A DNA stretch of 64,000 bases, taken from Candidatus Eiseniibacteriota bacterium. Lineage in GTDB: Bacteria; Eisenbacteria; RBG-16-71-46. A model generated the notes under the pieces. That model was not told where the DNA came from. It ran no database searches and saw only the letters and a program-made list of their open reading frames with translations. The stretch covers positions 1 to 64,000 of the forward strand of contig JADJLL010000002.1 in assembly GCA_016710095.1 (NCBI GenBank). The letters run 5' to 3'. This document shows, piece after piece, positions 48,059-56,391 of this stretch. Position 1 is the stretch's first letter; the number at the start of each line of letters is the position of its first letter. The translations under genes were made by a program, and so were the position numbers.

Positions 48059-49579
48059 TCAGTCCGCCGCCGTCACGCCCGTCCGGCGCTTCTCGTACGC
48101 GCGGTACTGCAGCGCCTCGGCGAGCATCGCCGCGGTCAGGCGCGTCGCGCCCGCGAGGTCGGCGATCGTGCGGGCCACGCGCAGCGCGCGGTGCACGGCG
48201 CGCGCGCTCATGCCGCCGCGGTCCATCGCGTCGGCGACCAGGCGCTCGCCGTCGGCGTCGAGCGCCGCGTGTTCGCGCAGCGCGGCGTTGCCGAGCATCG
48301 CGTTGAGCGCGCCGCGTGTGCGCTGGCGCTCGCGCGCCTCGAGCACGCGCTCGCGCACGCGCGCGCTGGGCTCGCCGGGCGTCGCGGCGAGCAGCTCGGC
48401 GGACGTGAGCGAGGGCACCTCGACCTGCAGGTCGAGCCGGTCGAGCACCGGGCCGCTCACGCGCGTGGCATGACGCGCGAGGTCGGAGTTCGTGCAGCGG
48501 CACCCGCGTTTGGAATGCCCGAGCCAACCGCATCCGCAGGGGTTCATCGCCGCCGCGATGAGCGGCCGCGCGGGAAAGCGCACGTGGCCGCTCGCGCGCG
48601 CGAGATCGACGGTTCCGGTTTCGAGCGGCTCGCGCAGCGCGTCGAGCAGCGTGCGCGGGTACTCCGCGAGCTCGTCCAGGAAGAGCACGCCGTGATGCGC
48701 GAGCGACAGCTCGCCCGGGCGCGGTGGCGCGCCGCCGCCGATCAGGCCCGCGCGCGACAGCGAATGATGCGGCGCGCGGAACGGCCGCTCGCGCATGAGC
48801 CCGCTTCCCGGGCGGCGCAGCCCGGCGACCGAGTGCAGCCGCGTCACGGTCAGCGCCTCGGCGCTCGTGAGCGGCGGCAGGATGCCGGGAAGCCGGCGCG
48901 CGAGCATGGACTTGCCCGCGCCGGGCGGGCCCACGAGCAGCAGGTGATGCCCGCCGGCCGCGGCCAGCTCGAGCGCGCGCCTCGCGATCGTCTGCCCGCG
49001 CACGTCCGCGAGATCGTCGGCCGTGGCGCGTGAGTCGTCCGGCGCCGCGGGCTGTGCGATGTCGAGCGGCTCGCCGCGCAGCCAGTCGCACGCCTCGCCG
49101 ATCGTCTGCGCCGCGAGCACCTGCAGCCCTTCGACCAGCGCGGCCTCGCGCGCGGATTCCGCCGCGCACAGCAGTGTGCGCGCGCCCGCGCGCCACGCCG
49201 CCTCCGCGAGCGGCAGCGTGCCGCGCGTGCCGCGCAGCCGCCCGTCGAGTGCGACCTCGGCGAGCGCCGCGGTGCGCTCGAGTTTCTCGGGCGGCGCCTG
49301 GCCTGTGGCCACGAGCAGCCCGAGCGCGAGCGCGAGATCGGCCGCCGCGCCTTCCTTGCGGCGATCGGCGGGTGCGAGGTTCACGGTCACGCGCCGGTCG
49401 GGCGGCGACAGCCCGGCGTTGCGCAGCGCCGGCCACACGCGCTCACGCGCCTCGCGCGCCGACGTGTCGGGCAGTCCCACCATGACGAAGCCGGGCAGCC
49501 CAGGGCCCACGTCCACCTCGCAGTCCACCGCGAAGGCGTCGAGTCCCCAGAGCGCGGCCGTGCGGACGCGAGCGAGCAT
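48059..49579 (-). CDS. comM: YifB/ComM family Mg-chelatase-like AAA+ ATPase
   Basis: ComM-type helicases aid branch migration during natural transformation. The 506-residue protein has the N-terminal ChlI domain (VGLPDTSAREARERV, VNLAPADRRKEGAAADLALA), an AAA+ core with Walker A GPPGAGKSML and Walker B LFLDELAEY, the FRAPHHSLSRAGLIGGG signature, AAMNPCGCGWLG and a C-terminal Mg_chelatase_C helical bundle. ATG 49579 matches the family N-terminus MLARVRTAALWG. No Shine-Dalgarno is obvious. Confidence 0.95.
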   Translation of the reverse strand: MLARVRTAALWGLDAFAVDCEVDVGPGLPGFVMVGLPDTSAREARERVWPALRNAGLSPPDRRVTVNLAPADRRKEGAAADLALALGLLVATGQAPPEKLERTAALAEVALDGRLRGTRGTLPLAEAAWRAGARTLLCAAESAREAALVEGLQVLAAQTIGEACDWLRGEPLDIAQPAAPDDSRATADDLADVRGQTIARRALELAAAGGHHLLLVGPPGAGKSMLARRLPGILPPLTSAEALTVTRLHSVAGLRRPGSGLMRERPFRAPHHSLSRAGLIGGGAPPRPGELSLAHHGVLFLDELAEYPRTLLDALREPLETGTVDLARASGHVRFPARPLIAAAMNPCGCGWLGHSKRGCRCTNSDLARHATRVSGPVLDRLDLQVEVPSLTSAELLAATPGEPSARVRERVLEARERQRTRGALNAMLGNAALREHAALDADGERLVADAMDRGGMSARAVHRALRVARTIADLAGATRLTAAMLAEALQYRAYEKRRTGVTAAD

Positions 49580-49742
49580 GCGGAGGTTCACCCGGGCGGG
49601 GGCGGGTCGAGCGCTGCACACTGCAAGCGCCGTGCGCGCGTCCCCGCCGCGCATTCGCACGCGGTTGCGTGCGGAACGCAAGCGAATCGCCGCCACGCGC
49701 GTGGACGAAACGCGCACGGCGGCGACGGTGGTGCGACCGCGC

Positions 49743-50592
49743 CTACTTCTTGGGTTTCGGCTGCGGCAGCAGCATGTCGAGCAGCAGTTCCCAGGGCTTG
49801 TCGGACCCACGCTGCCAGACGTGCACGTAGTAGCTCGAATCGACGTCGGCGCCGCGCGTGCGAACGAACGTGCCGTAGGTGTAGCCGAGATCGCCGCTCG
49901 CCGAGATGAACTGCGCGAGCGACATGAAGGTGCCACGCTCGTCGGCCTGCTCGGCCGCGACGTGCGCGGGGTCACGGCCTACGATCGGCACGGCGCCCTC
50001 GCGCAGCCGGCGATGATCCGATGCGGCATAGCGCTGCAGCGCGCCGGCGACGCCCGAGTCGCCCGCGAACTTCGCGAACGCGACGTCGGTCTGCCACAGC
50101 GTCTGGCGACGCGCGAGCGGACCACGTCCCGACGAGGGCACCGGGGCGAACTTCGAAGCGAACACGTCGACCGAGTCGACCGCCGGGCGCGCGTGCGAGA
50201 CGCCCGCGTCGAGCGCGACCTTCCACGAGCCGTCGCTCATGCGCTTCCACATCGAGACGTAGGTGCCCCACGCGACGGCGGGCTTGTTCGCGATCTCGTG
50301 CCACGCCCACGGGCCGACCGAGAGCGCGAGGTCGTTGCTCGAGGACAGCACCACGCGCTCGGGCATCCACGCGAGCAGCGCGGGCGACACCGAAGTCGCG
50401 GTGATCGCCTTGGGGCCGTTGACCGGTCCCGGCCGGAAGAGCACCGCGGTCGGTGCGAGGTACGTGAGGAACGCGTCGCGCGGGGCGCGAGGCCGGCTTG
50501 CGCTTCTTCTTCGACGTGGCGGCGGGCGCGACCGCCGCGCCCGCGAACAGGGCGGCGGCGACGACCAGCGGGAGCCAGCGCATGAGCTTCAC
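49743..50592 (-). CDS. exported protein with two NTF2/SnoaL-like domains (frame-interrupted)
   Basis: GTG 50592 follows GGAGGATC and gives a signal peptide (VKLMRWLPLVVAAALF) and a Lys-rich stretch. Near 50480 the frame changes. The next part, DAFLTYLAPTAVLFRPGPVNG, SVGPWAWHEIANKPAVAWGTYVSMWKR and WKVALDAGVSH, forms one SnoaL/DUF4440-like domain; GDLGYTYGTFVRTRG and YYVHVWQRGSDKPWELLLDM form a second. The joined protein has about 282 residues. The fold is common in small ligand-binding or dehydratase-like proteins. It is 163 nt upstream of comM, on the same strand. Confidence 0.7.
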
Positions 50593-50747
50593 GGGAGATC
50601 CTCCGGGCTTCTCTGGGGAGTCACGGCGTCCCGGGGACGGATAACACCGAATGCGCCCTTCTGGCGAGTCCCCTGCACGGACGGGGCCGGGCCGTCGACG
50701 GGCGCGGTATTGCGAAACGCGACGGACCGTTCGCATCTCGCACGATG

Positions 50748-50838
50748 CGGCTCTCTCAAGTGGCGGAATGCTCAAGCCCGAAGGGGCCGCTTCCGAAAAC
50801 GGGGAGGTCCGACTCTCCCTCCCTCGGAGAAAGCCCCC
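50748..50838 (+). promoter_or_regulatory. structured leader that can sequester the histidine-kinase ribosome-binding site
   Basis: GGCTCTCTC (50748-50756) can pair with GAGAAAGCC (50827-50835) over nine positions with one mismatch; the 3' arm is the Shine-Dalgarno GGAGAAAG. Inside, GCGG/CCGC encloses CCC-GAA-GGG, and GGGAG/CTCCC forms a second hairpin. The layout, a closing stem with two inner arms, suggests translational control. It matches no riboswitch I know. Confidence 0.4.
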
Positions 50839-53160
50839 GTGTACGCGTCCATCGCTCGTTACTTGAAGCGACATCGCACGCGATTGGCGGAAGCCATCGC
50901 GTCACCGCTCGAAGTTTCGCTCGGCCACGAGTCCGCACTCGAAGAAGCGCGCGGCTTCGTGGACGGGCTCGAACATGCGTTCCGATCGCCCGACTCGACC
51001 GCCTTCCTTCAGCAGGTGCGCGGCGCGGTGGAGCGGTGGTCGTCGAGCGGTGTGCCTCGCGGCGCGGTCGGTCAGGCGCTCGTCGCCCTGATCCGCGCGC
51101 AAGGCCGGCAGACGACGCGGCAGGGCGCGCAGGGCTGGGGCGCGGAACTCGCGCCGATCCTCGAGTTCATTCCCGCGCCGATGGTGTTCGTGGACGCGGA
51201 CACGCGCATCACCAGCGCGAACGCGGCGTTCCGCGAGCTCGCGCAGGAGCGCGGCGACGTGCTGCTGGGCATGCGGTTGCCGGAACTTCTCGCGGGCGAG
51301 CCGCGCTGCTGCGATCGCGAGGACGGCCACACCAGCGAAGCGCTCGAACTCGACCGCGTGCGCCTGCGCATCCGGCCCGAGCGCGAACTCATGGTGTCGC
51401 GCGTGCCGTTCGCGCCCAACGGAACGCTGTGCGGGTGGTTCGTGAGTTTCTCGGCCGACGCTTCGCAGGCGATCGCCGACGCGACGCTCGCCGACATGCT
51501 CGATCGCGAGAAGCGCCAGAAGGAGAAGTTCGCCGCGCTGCTCGAGGTGAGCCACGCGGTCGTGAACTCGCTCGACCTCAACACGATTCTCGGCACGATC
51601 GCCAAGCTCGTGCGACAGGTGATCCAGACGGACGAGTGCAGCGTGTTCCTGTTCGACGAGGCCGAGCAGGTGCTCGTGCCCGTCGTGTGCGACGCGCGCT
51701 CGTACATGGAAGAGATGATGGCCGTGCGCCTGAAGCTCGGCGAAGGCATCACGGGCATGGTGGCGCAGACCGGTCACGGCGAGATCGTGAACGACGCCGA
51801 GGCCGATCCGCGAGCCGTGACCGTGCCCGGCACGCCGCCGGAGCAGACGGCCCTGCTGTGCGTGCCGCTGCTCTCGCGCGACAAGGTCGTCGGCGTGATC
51901 ACGCTCACGCGCATCGGGCCGCGCGGATTCCAGACGGAAGACCTCGAACTCGCGACGCTGTTCGCCGGCCAGTGCAGCGCGGCGATCGCGAACGCGCGGC
52001 TCTACGAAGACATGAAGGTCGCGTTCGACGAACTGCGCCAGACGCAGGCGCAGCTCGTGCAGTCGGCGAAGCTCAACGCGCTCGGCGAAATGGCCGGCGG
52101 CGTCGCGCACGACTTCAACAACATCCTCGCCGCGATCCTCGGACGTACGCAGCTGCTGCTGCAGACGTGCACGGACGGCGAAATGCGCCGCCAGCTCGGA
52201 GTGATCGAGCAGGCCGCGCTCGACGGCGCGCACACCGTGCGGCGCGTGCAGGAGTTCACGCGCGTGCGGCAGGACGAGCGCTTCGAGACGCTCGACATCA
52301 ACCAGGTGCTGCTCGGCGTGCTCGAACTCACCCGACCCGCGTGGGAGACGGGCGCCAAGCGGCGCGGCGTTCAGGTGGACGTGCACCTCGAGCTGCAGGC
52401 GAACCTGCCCACCGCGGGCAACGGCTCCGAGCTGCGCGAAGTGTTCACGAACCTCGTGCTCAACGCGCTCGACGCCATGCCGGAAGGTGGCGGTCTCTGG
52501 ATCACGTCCGAGAACGGCCACGATTCCGTGCGCGTGCAGGTGCGCGACTCCGGCGTCGGCATGGACGAGGAGACGCGGGCGAAGATCTTCGACCCGTTCT
52601 TCACGACCAAGGAGATCAAGGGCACCGGCCTCGGCCTGTCGGTCGCCTACGGCATCGTGTCGCGTCACCGCGGCTCGATCGAAGTGCAGAGCGAGCCGGG
52701 CGTCGGCACGGTGTTCACGCTCGAGTTCCCCTCGGGCGCGATCGAGTCGGAGTCGCAGGCCGCGGATTCCACGATGGCGCCCGAGTCGCGCCGCGTGCTC
52801 GTCGTGGACGACGAACAGACGGTGCTCGAGGTGCTCGTGGACCTGCTCGCCGCGATGGGCATGCAGGTCACGCGCGCGCACGGCGGACCCGCGGGCGTCG
52901 AGGCGCTGAGCCGCGATTCGTTCGACGTGGTCTTCACCGATCTCGGCATGCCCGAGGTGAACGGCTGGGACCTCGCGCTCACCGCCAAGGCGTGCACGAA
53001 CCCGCCCGACGTCGTGCTCGTGACCGGGTGGGGCTTCCAGCTCGAGGAAGAAGCGGCGGTCTCGCGCGGCGTGGACCTCGTGATGGCGAAGCCGTTCTCG
53101 TGGGAGGACGTCGAGAACGCGCTGCGCGTGCTGAGCGCCCGGAGGCTGCGCGCGGCCTAG
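50839..53160 (+). CDS. cytoplasmic hybrid histidine kinase: PAS-GAF-HisKA-HATPase-REC
   Basis: The 773-residue protein has no membrane segment. Order: N-terminal helical region (1-100), PAS (about 105-215), GAF (about 235-390; VIQTDECSVFLFDEA, KLGEGITGMVAQTGHGEIVND), HisKA with phospho-acceptor His424 in GGVAHDFNN, HATPase (about 525-632; N box NLVLNALDAM, G boxes DSGVGMD and GTGLGLSVAYG) and a C-terminal receiver (about 652-770; acidic pair Asp657-658, phospho-Asp701, Thr729, Lys751). It should sense a soluble signal. GTG 50839 follows GGAGAAAG. No separate response regulator is adjacent. Confidence 0.93.
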   Translation: MYASIARYLKRHRTRLAEAIASPLEVSLGHESALEEARGFVDGLEHAFRSPDSTAFLQQVRGAVERWSSSGVPRGAVGQALVALIRAQGRQTTRQGAQGWGAELAPILEFIPAPMVFVDADTRITSANAAFRELAQERGDVLLGMRLPELLAGEPRCCDREDGHTSEALELDRVRLRIRPERELMVSRVPFAPNGTLCGWFVSFSADASQAIADATLADMLDREKRQKEKFAALLEVSHAVVNSLDLNTILGTIAKLVRQVIQTDECSVFLFDEAEQVLVPVVCDARSYMEEMMAVRLKLGEGITGMVAQTGHGEIVNDAEADPRAVTVPGTPPEQTALLCVPLLSRDKVVGVITLTRIGPRGFQTEDLELATLFAGQCSAAIANARLYEDMKVAFDELRQTQAQLVQSAKLNALGEMAGGVAHDFNNILAAILGRTQLLLQTCTDGEMRRQLGVIEQAALDGAHTVRRVQEFTRVRQDERFETLDINQVLLGVLELTRPAWETGAKRRGVQVDVHLELQANLPTAGNGSELREVFTNLVLNALDAMPEGGGLWITSENGHDSVRVQVRDSGVGMDEETRAKIFDPFFTTKEIKGTGLGLSVAYGIVSRHRGSIEVQSEPGVGTVFTLEFPSGAIESESQAADSTMAPESRRVLVVDDEQTVLEVLVDLLAAMGMQVTRAHGGPAGVEALSRDSFDVVFTDLGMPEVNGWDLALTAKACTNPPDVVLVTGWGFQLEEEAAVSRGVDLVMAKPFSWEDVENALRVLSARRLRAA

Positions 53161-53190
53161 ACGCGCACGAGCGCCGGGGCAACCCGAGCA

Positions 53191-53235
53191 CACGAAGGGC
53201 GCGCCGACCGAAGCCGGCGCGCCCTTCGTGCGTTC
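53191..53235. terminator. bidirectional terminator after the histidine kinase
   Basis: CACGAAGGGCGCGCCG (53191-53206) and CGGCGCGCCCTTCGTG (53215-53230) form a 16-bp perfect stem with an 8-nt loop. It lies between convergent genes. Confidence 0.75.
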
Positions 53236-53248
53236 TCGGATCCTGGTG

Positions 53249-53863
53249 CTAGCGCGCGGATGCCGGGCGCGGCTCCTCGCTGCGCGGCAGGCCGAGCGCG
53301 GTGGACGCGATCGCCGCCCACTCGCGGGCCGGCCACTGAAGCGGTTCAGGTCGCGCACGCGGCCGCGCTGGTCCGACGACGAACCACGCCGGCATCGCCG
53401 CGCGCGAGTTCGGCTCGAGCGAGTTGAACTGCGCCGCGATCAGCCGGCGCGGATCGGCGATGACCGGATAGGTGAGGCCGAGCTTGTCGATCTGGCGGCG
53501 CACCGTGTTCGTGCGCGCGTCCACGACCGCGACGGGCACGACGCCCATGCCGAGCAGCTCCTGGCGTTCGCGCTGCAGCGAGGCGAGCTGTTCGCTCGTC
53601 GCGCCGATCACGAGCAGCACCGGGCCCTGCGCGCGCAGGTCGTGCAGGCGGTTCGAGCCGCCGCTGATCGGTTCGTACGAGAAGTCCGGCGCCGAGGAGC
53701 CGACGTCGATGAGCGCGTACTCGCCGCTGGTGCCGAGCGGCACGAGCGGAAGCGCGGTCGAGTTGTCCATGCGGGGCGGCGGAGAGTTCCAACCGGCGGC
53801 GAGCACGGTGCTCGCGCCGAGCGAAAGCAGCAGGAGGGACGCGGAGATCCAGCGGGTCGTCAT
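53249..53863 (-). CDS. exported redoxin-fold protein lacking catalytic cysteines
   Basis: The 204-residue protein has a signal peptide (about 1-22), a short linker and an AhpC/TSA-like fold: GSSAPDFSYEPISGGSNRLHDLRAQGPVLLVIGA, VVDARTNTVRRQIDKLGLTYPVIAD and MPAWFVVGPA. The usual peroxidatic Cys position (after VLLVIGAT) reads SEQ, and the mature part has no Cys. ATG 53863 follows TTGAGGG; an upstream TTG 53875 is less likely because it overlaps that site. It pairs with the next paralogue upstream. A non-catalytic binding role is possible. Confidence 0.75.
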   Translation of the reverse strand: MTTRWISASLLLLSLGASTVLAAGWNSPPPRMDNSTALPLVPLGTSGEYALIDVGSSAPDFSYEPISGGSNRLHDLRAQGPVLLVIGATSEQLASLQRERQELLGMGVVPVAVVDARTNTVRRQIDKLGLTYPVIADPRRLIAAQFNSLEPNSRAAMPAWFVVGPARPRARPEPLQWPAREWAAIASTALGLPRSEEPRPASAR

Positions 53864-53972
53864 GATTGCCCTCAAGGGAAGACGTGCGTACTCACGGGTG
53901 TGGACACCACACCCGGCGTATCGTCCCGTTCCCGCACCCGGTTGAATCGGTGCGATGTGCGAGAGGCCAAGT

Positions 53973-54005
53973 CACGGCGCCCCAGTCAATCGCCGGGGCG
54001 CCGTG
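53973..54005 (-). terminator. hairpin between the two redoxin-like genes
   Basis: CACGGCGCCCC and GGGGCGCCGTG form an 11-bp perfect stem 6 nt after the stop of the upstream paralogue. There is no U-tract on the minus strand, so it could be a processing or stability element. Confidence 0.4.
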
Positions 54006-54010
54006 CAAAG

Positions 54011-54598
54011 CTAGAGGGTGGTCTTCGCGATTTGCACCATCCTCCGCGCGTCGTCCGAACCGAGCGCGACGCCCATCACCGCCACGCGCACCACGCCGTC
54101 GGCGTCGAGCAGCACGAAGCCGGGCGTGCTCTGTCCGCGCACCGAATCGAACGCGCCGTACTCGCACGCGATGTCGTGCATCGAGTCCGACAGCAGCGTC
54201 GCCATCGCGCCGGGATGCTTGTCGAGCCAGCCGCGCAGCATGCCCGTGCGCTCCGCCGCGACCATGAGCACGGCGACGCCGTCGGGCGCCACCGCGTGCG
54301 CGAGCGAGTCCGCGACCTCGATCGACGCCGCGCGCGATCCGAACCACACCGCGACCCAGCTGCCGCGCCAGTCGCTCAGGTGGCGGCGTCCTCCCGCCGC
54401 CGACTCGAGCTCGAAGTCCGGCGCGCGCTCACCGACCGAGACCGAGCCGATCGAGCGGTGCGGCACGGGCAGCGTGCCGCCTTCGCTCGGTGAGCGCGGC
54501 ACGGGTACGGGCATTCCGGCGGGATAGCGTTCGACGCTCTGGGCGCCGACCACGGCCGGAACCAGCAGCAACGCGAGGACGATCCACACACTCCGCAT
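54011..54598 (-). CDS. exported redoxin-fold protein lacking the peroxidatic cysteine
   Basis: The 195-residue protein has a signal peptide (about 1-19, VGAQ cleavage) and an AhpC/TSA-like fold: VGERAPDFELESAAGGRRHLSDWRGSWVAVWFGSRAAS, then MATLLSDSMHDIACEYGAF and STPGFVLLDADGVVRVAV. The catalytic loop reads WFGSRAAS where a TxxC/PxxC motif is expected; the only mature Cys is in HDIACEYG. ATG 54598 follows GGAGGTG. It is a paralogue of the downstream gene, 147 nt away. Confidence 0.78.
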   Translation of the reverse strand: MRSVWIVLALLLVPAVVGAQSVERYPAGMPVPVPRSPSEGGTLPVPHRSIGSVSVGERAPDFELESAAGGRRHLSDWRGSWVAVWFGSRAASIEVADSLAHAVAPDGVAVLMVAAERTGMLRGWLDKHPGAMATLLSDSMHDIACEYGAFDSVRGQSTPGFVLLDADGVVRVAVMGVALGSDDARRMVQIAKTTL

Positions 54599-54675
54599 GA
54601 CGCACCTCCACTCGTGAACCGGAGCGGCGGGGAACCGTCCCGGTGACAGAGGGCGCAGCCGGACTGCTTTTCGGG

Positions 54676-55683
54676 TCAGCGCCCTTCGGACGCGACCGTG
54701 TGGAGGACGTCTTCCCGGATCGCCGCGAGGTTTCCCTCGGGTGTGGCGGGTGGCATCGAGCACCCGGGCGCGACCAACCAGCGCCGTCCGCCCGTTTGTT
54801 CGAGCGCACGGCGGTACTGCAACCGCACGCCGTCCGGTGAAGCGTCGAGGATGGCGCCTTCGTGGGAGATGCCTCCCATGACGGCGCCGCTCAGGCGCTC
54901 CAGCCCTTCGGCGAGCGAGGGATTGCCCGGCGCCGTGGCGTCCCATGAGAACGCCCCGACCGGATAGTCGGCGAACTCGAACAGCAGGTTGTCGCCCTTG
55001 CACACGTGCAGCGTGTGGAACGGTGACGCGCCCGCGGCCGCGAGCAGCCGCAGGTCGTACGGCCGCGACCAGCGCTTGAGCGATTCGCTCGTCACGAACT
55101 GGCGCGAGCCCCAGTCGACGGTCGCGAGATACAGCCCGTCGGCGCCGGCGGCCATGAGCGCGGCGGCGAACTTCTCGTACACGCGCGTCACCTTCTCGAG
55201 CGCACGCTCGACCGCGGCGGGCGCGCTCGTGAGGTGATCGCGCAGCAGCGTCGGCGGCTCGGTGAGCTCGCCCAGGATCGCGAGCGGCGTGAACACGGTG
55301 GCAAGTATCGGCACGTCGGCGGGCAACTGAGCGCGCAACTGTCGTACCGACTCGATCTGTTCGCCGAGCACGCCCTGGTCGTGCGGGATTTCCGCGATGC
55401 GGTCCCAGTCCGAACTGTTCGCGACCGGAAAATATTCGAGCGTGGGCTTGGCATCCGGCACGCCGCTGTAGCGGTAGCGCACCCCCCAGTCCTCGACGAA
55501 GCAGTGCTTGCGGGGATTGAGCTTCACCCAGTCCCATTCGAAGCGGCGCCAGCGCTCCATCGTGTGCGCGACGAGATCTTCCGCGCTGGATTCGCGATGG
55601 TAGACGTGGCCCCAGAACGACACGGGCGGGCGGTCGAGAGAGTCGCCGCGGAGGGCGGCGAGCATGCGTTCGCGAGAGGTCAT
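54676..55683 (-). CDS. uroporphyrinogen decarboxylase (URO-D) family protein
   Basis: The 335-residue protein resembles the divergent URO-D-like group: N-terminal SRERMLAALRGDSLDRPPVSFWGHVYH, WDWVKLNPRKHCF, IPHDQGVLGEQIESVRQL, GLYLATVDWGS and LHVCKGDN. The Arg/Asp residues of true heme-pathway HemE are not clearly conserved, so a methyl- or decarboxylase of another substrate is likely. ATG 55683 has no Shine-Dalgarno and is preceded by a leaderless promoter. Confidence 0.8.
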   Translation of the reverse strand: MTSRERMLAALRGDSLDRPPVSFWGHVYHRESSAEDLVAHTMERWRRFEWDWVKLNPRKHCFVEDWGVRYRYSGVPDAKPTLEYFPVANSSDWDRIAEIPHDQGVLGEQIESVRQLRAQLPADVPILATVFTPLAILGELTEPPTLLRDHLTSAPAAVERALEKVTRVYEKFAAALMAAGADGLYLATVDWGSRQFVTSESLKRWSRPYDLRLLAAAGASPFHTLHVCKGDNLLFEFADYPVGAFSWDATAPGNPSLAEGLERLSGAVMGGISHEGAILDASPDGVRLQYRRALEQTGGRRWLVAPGCSMPPATPEGNLAAIREDVLHTVASEGR

Positions 55684-55689
55684 GCGCCG

Positions 55690-55719
55690 ACAGTAGTCCC
55701 GCGCCCCGAGCGGGAACAA
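55690..55719 (-). promoter_or_regulatory. leaderless-type promoter of the URO-D family gene
   Basis: TTGTTC (55719-55714) and TACTGT (55695-55690) are 18 bp apart on the minus strand; the -10 box ends 6 nt before ATG 55683. Confidence 0.5.
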
Positions 55720-55780
55720 GCGCGGCCTCGCGCGACTTTGCGTGCCAGCGTCCGCGCGCGCGAGAGAACGTGTCGCGGGG

Positions 55781-55809
55781 CTGACGCCGCCGCGCCCGGA
55801 CGCTATGGT
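55781..55809 (+). promoter_or_regulatory. leaderless-type promoter of the TonB-like gene
   Basis: CTGACG (55781-55786) and TATGGT (55804-55809) are 17 bp apart. The -10 box ends 6 nt before ATG 55816 with no Shine-Dalgarno. Confidence 0.6.
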
Positions 55810-55815
55810 GCGGCC

Positions 55816-56388
55816 ATGCGAGCGAGCGCTCTCCTGGTCGCCGCGGCGTTGCTGGCCGCGGCCTGCGGCTGCGGTCCGCGGCCGGCCGTGCACGGCACGG
55901 CCGCCGGTCGCGGCGCGGACAGCGCCGGCTCCGGCGCGGTCGAAACCGCGCCCGGGGCGCTGCGTCCGCTCGCGGACTTCGACCCGTCGCAGGTCTCGCC
56001 CGAGCCGAGCGTTTCGGTCGTGCGCGTCGCGCCGCGGCGCGCGGACCTCGCCCTCGCGCCGCCGCTGCCCGAGCCGAGCGAGCCCGAGCCGCACGCCGCG
56101 CCGCCGGCTTCGGGTGCGCTCGTCACCGACGACGAGCTGCGCGCGCCGATCGTTCGCGAAGGCGCGCGTGTCGACCGCGCGCGCGCGAAGCGCGGCTGGG
56201 TCGAGCTCGACGTGCGCGTGGACGAAGAGGGCGCGGTCTCGGACGCGATGTTCGCCGACGGCGCCGCGGACTCGAGCGCGGTCGAGGCGGCGATCGAAGC
56301 CGCGCTCGCGATGCGCTTCTGGCCGGCGTCGCAGAACGGGCGGCCGGTCGCGGTGTGGTGCCGCCAGCGGTTCGAGTTCGGCCGCTGA
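55816..56388 (+). CDS. exported TonB C-terminal domain protein
   Basis: The 190-residue protein has an N-terminal hydrophobic helix ending in ACGCG, possibly a lipoprotein signal. A Pro/Ala/Glu-rich spacer (about 35-105) follows, then a TonB-type C-terminal domain (KRGWVELDVRVDEEGAVSDAMF, ALAMRFWPASQNGRPVAVW). The spacer suits a protein crossing the periplasm. It ends 3 bp before the convergent MFS gene. Which receptor it serves is unknown; the copper-type receptor in this window is one candidate. Confidence 0.7.
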   Translation: MRASALLVAAALLAAACGCGPRPAVHGTAAGRGADSAGSGAVETAPGALRPLADFDPSQVSPEPSVSVVRVAPRRADLALAPPLPEPSEPEPHAAPPASGALVTDDELRAPIVREGARVDRARAKRGWVELDVRVDEEGAVSDAMFADGAADSSAVEAAIEAALAMRFWPASQNGRPVAVWCRQRFEFGR

Positions 56389-56391
56389 GCC

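Noticed and set aside
50748..50838. tRNA-Ser-like element or cyclic-di-GMP/glycine riboswitch
   Set aside because: There is a hint of a T-arm (GTCCGAC), but no anticodon arm, no 7-bp acceptor with CCA, and none of the conserved cores of those riboswitches.
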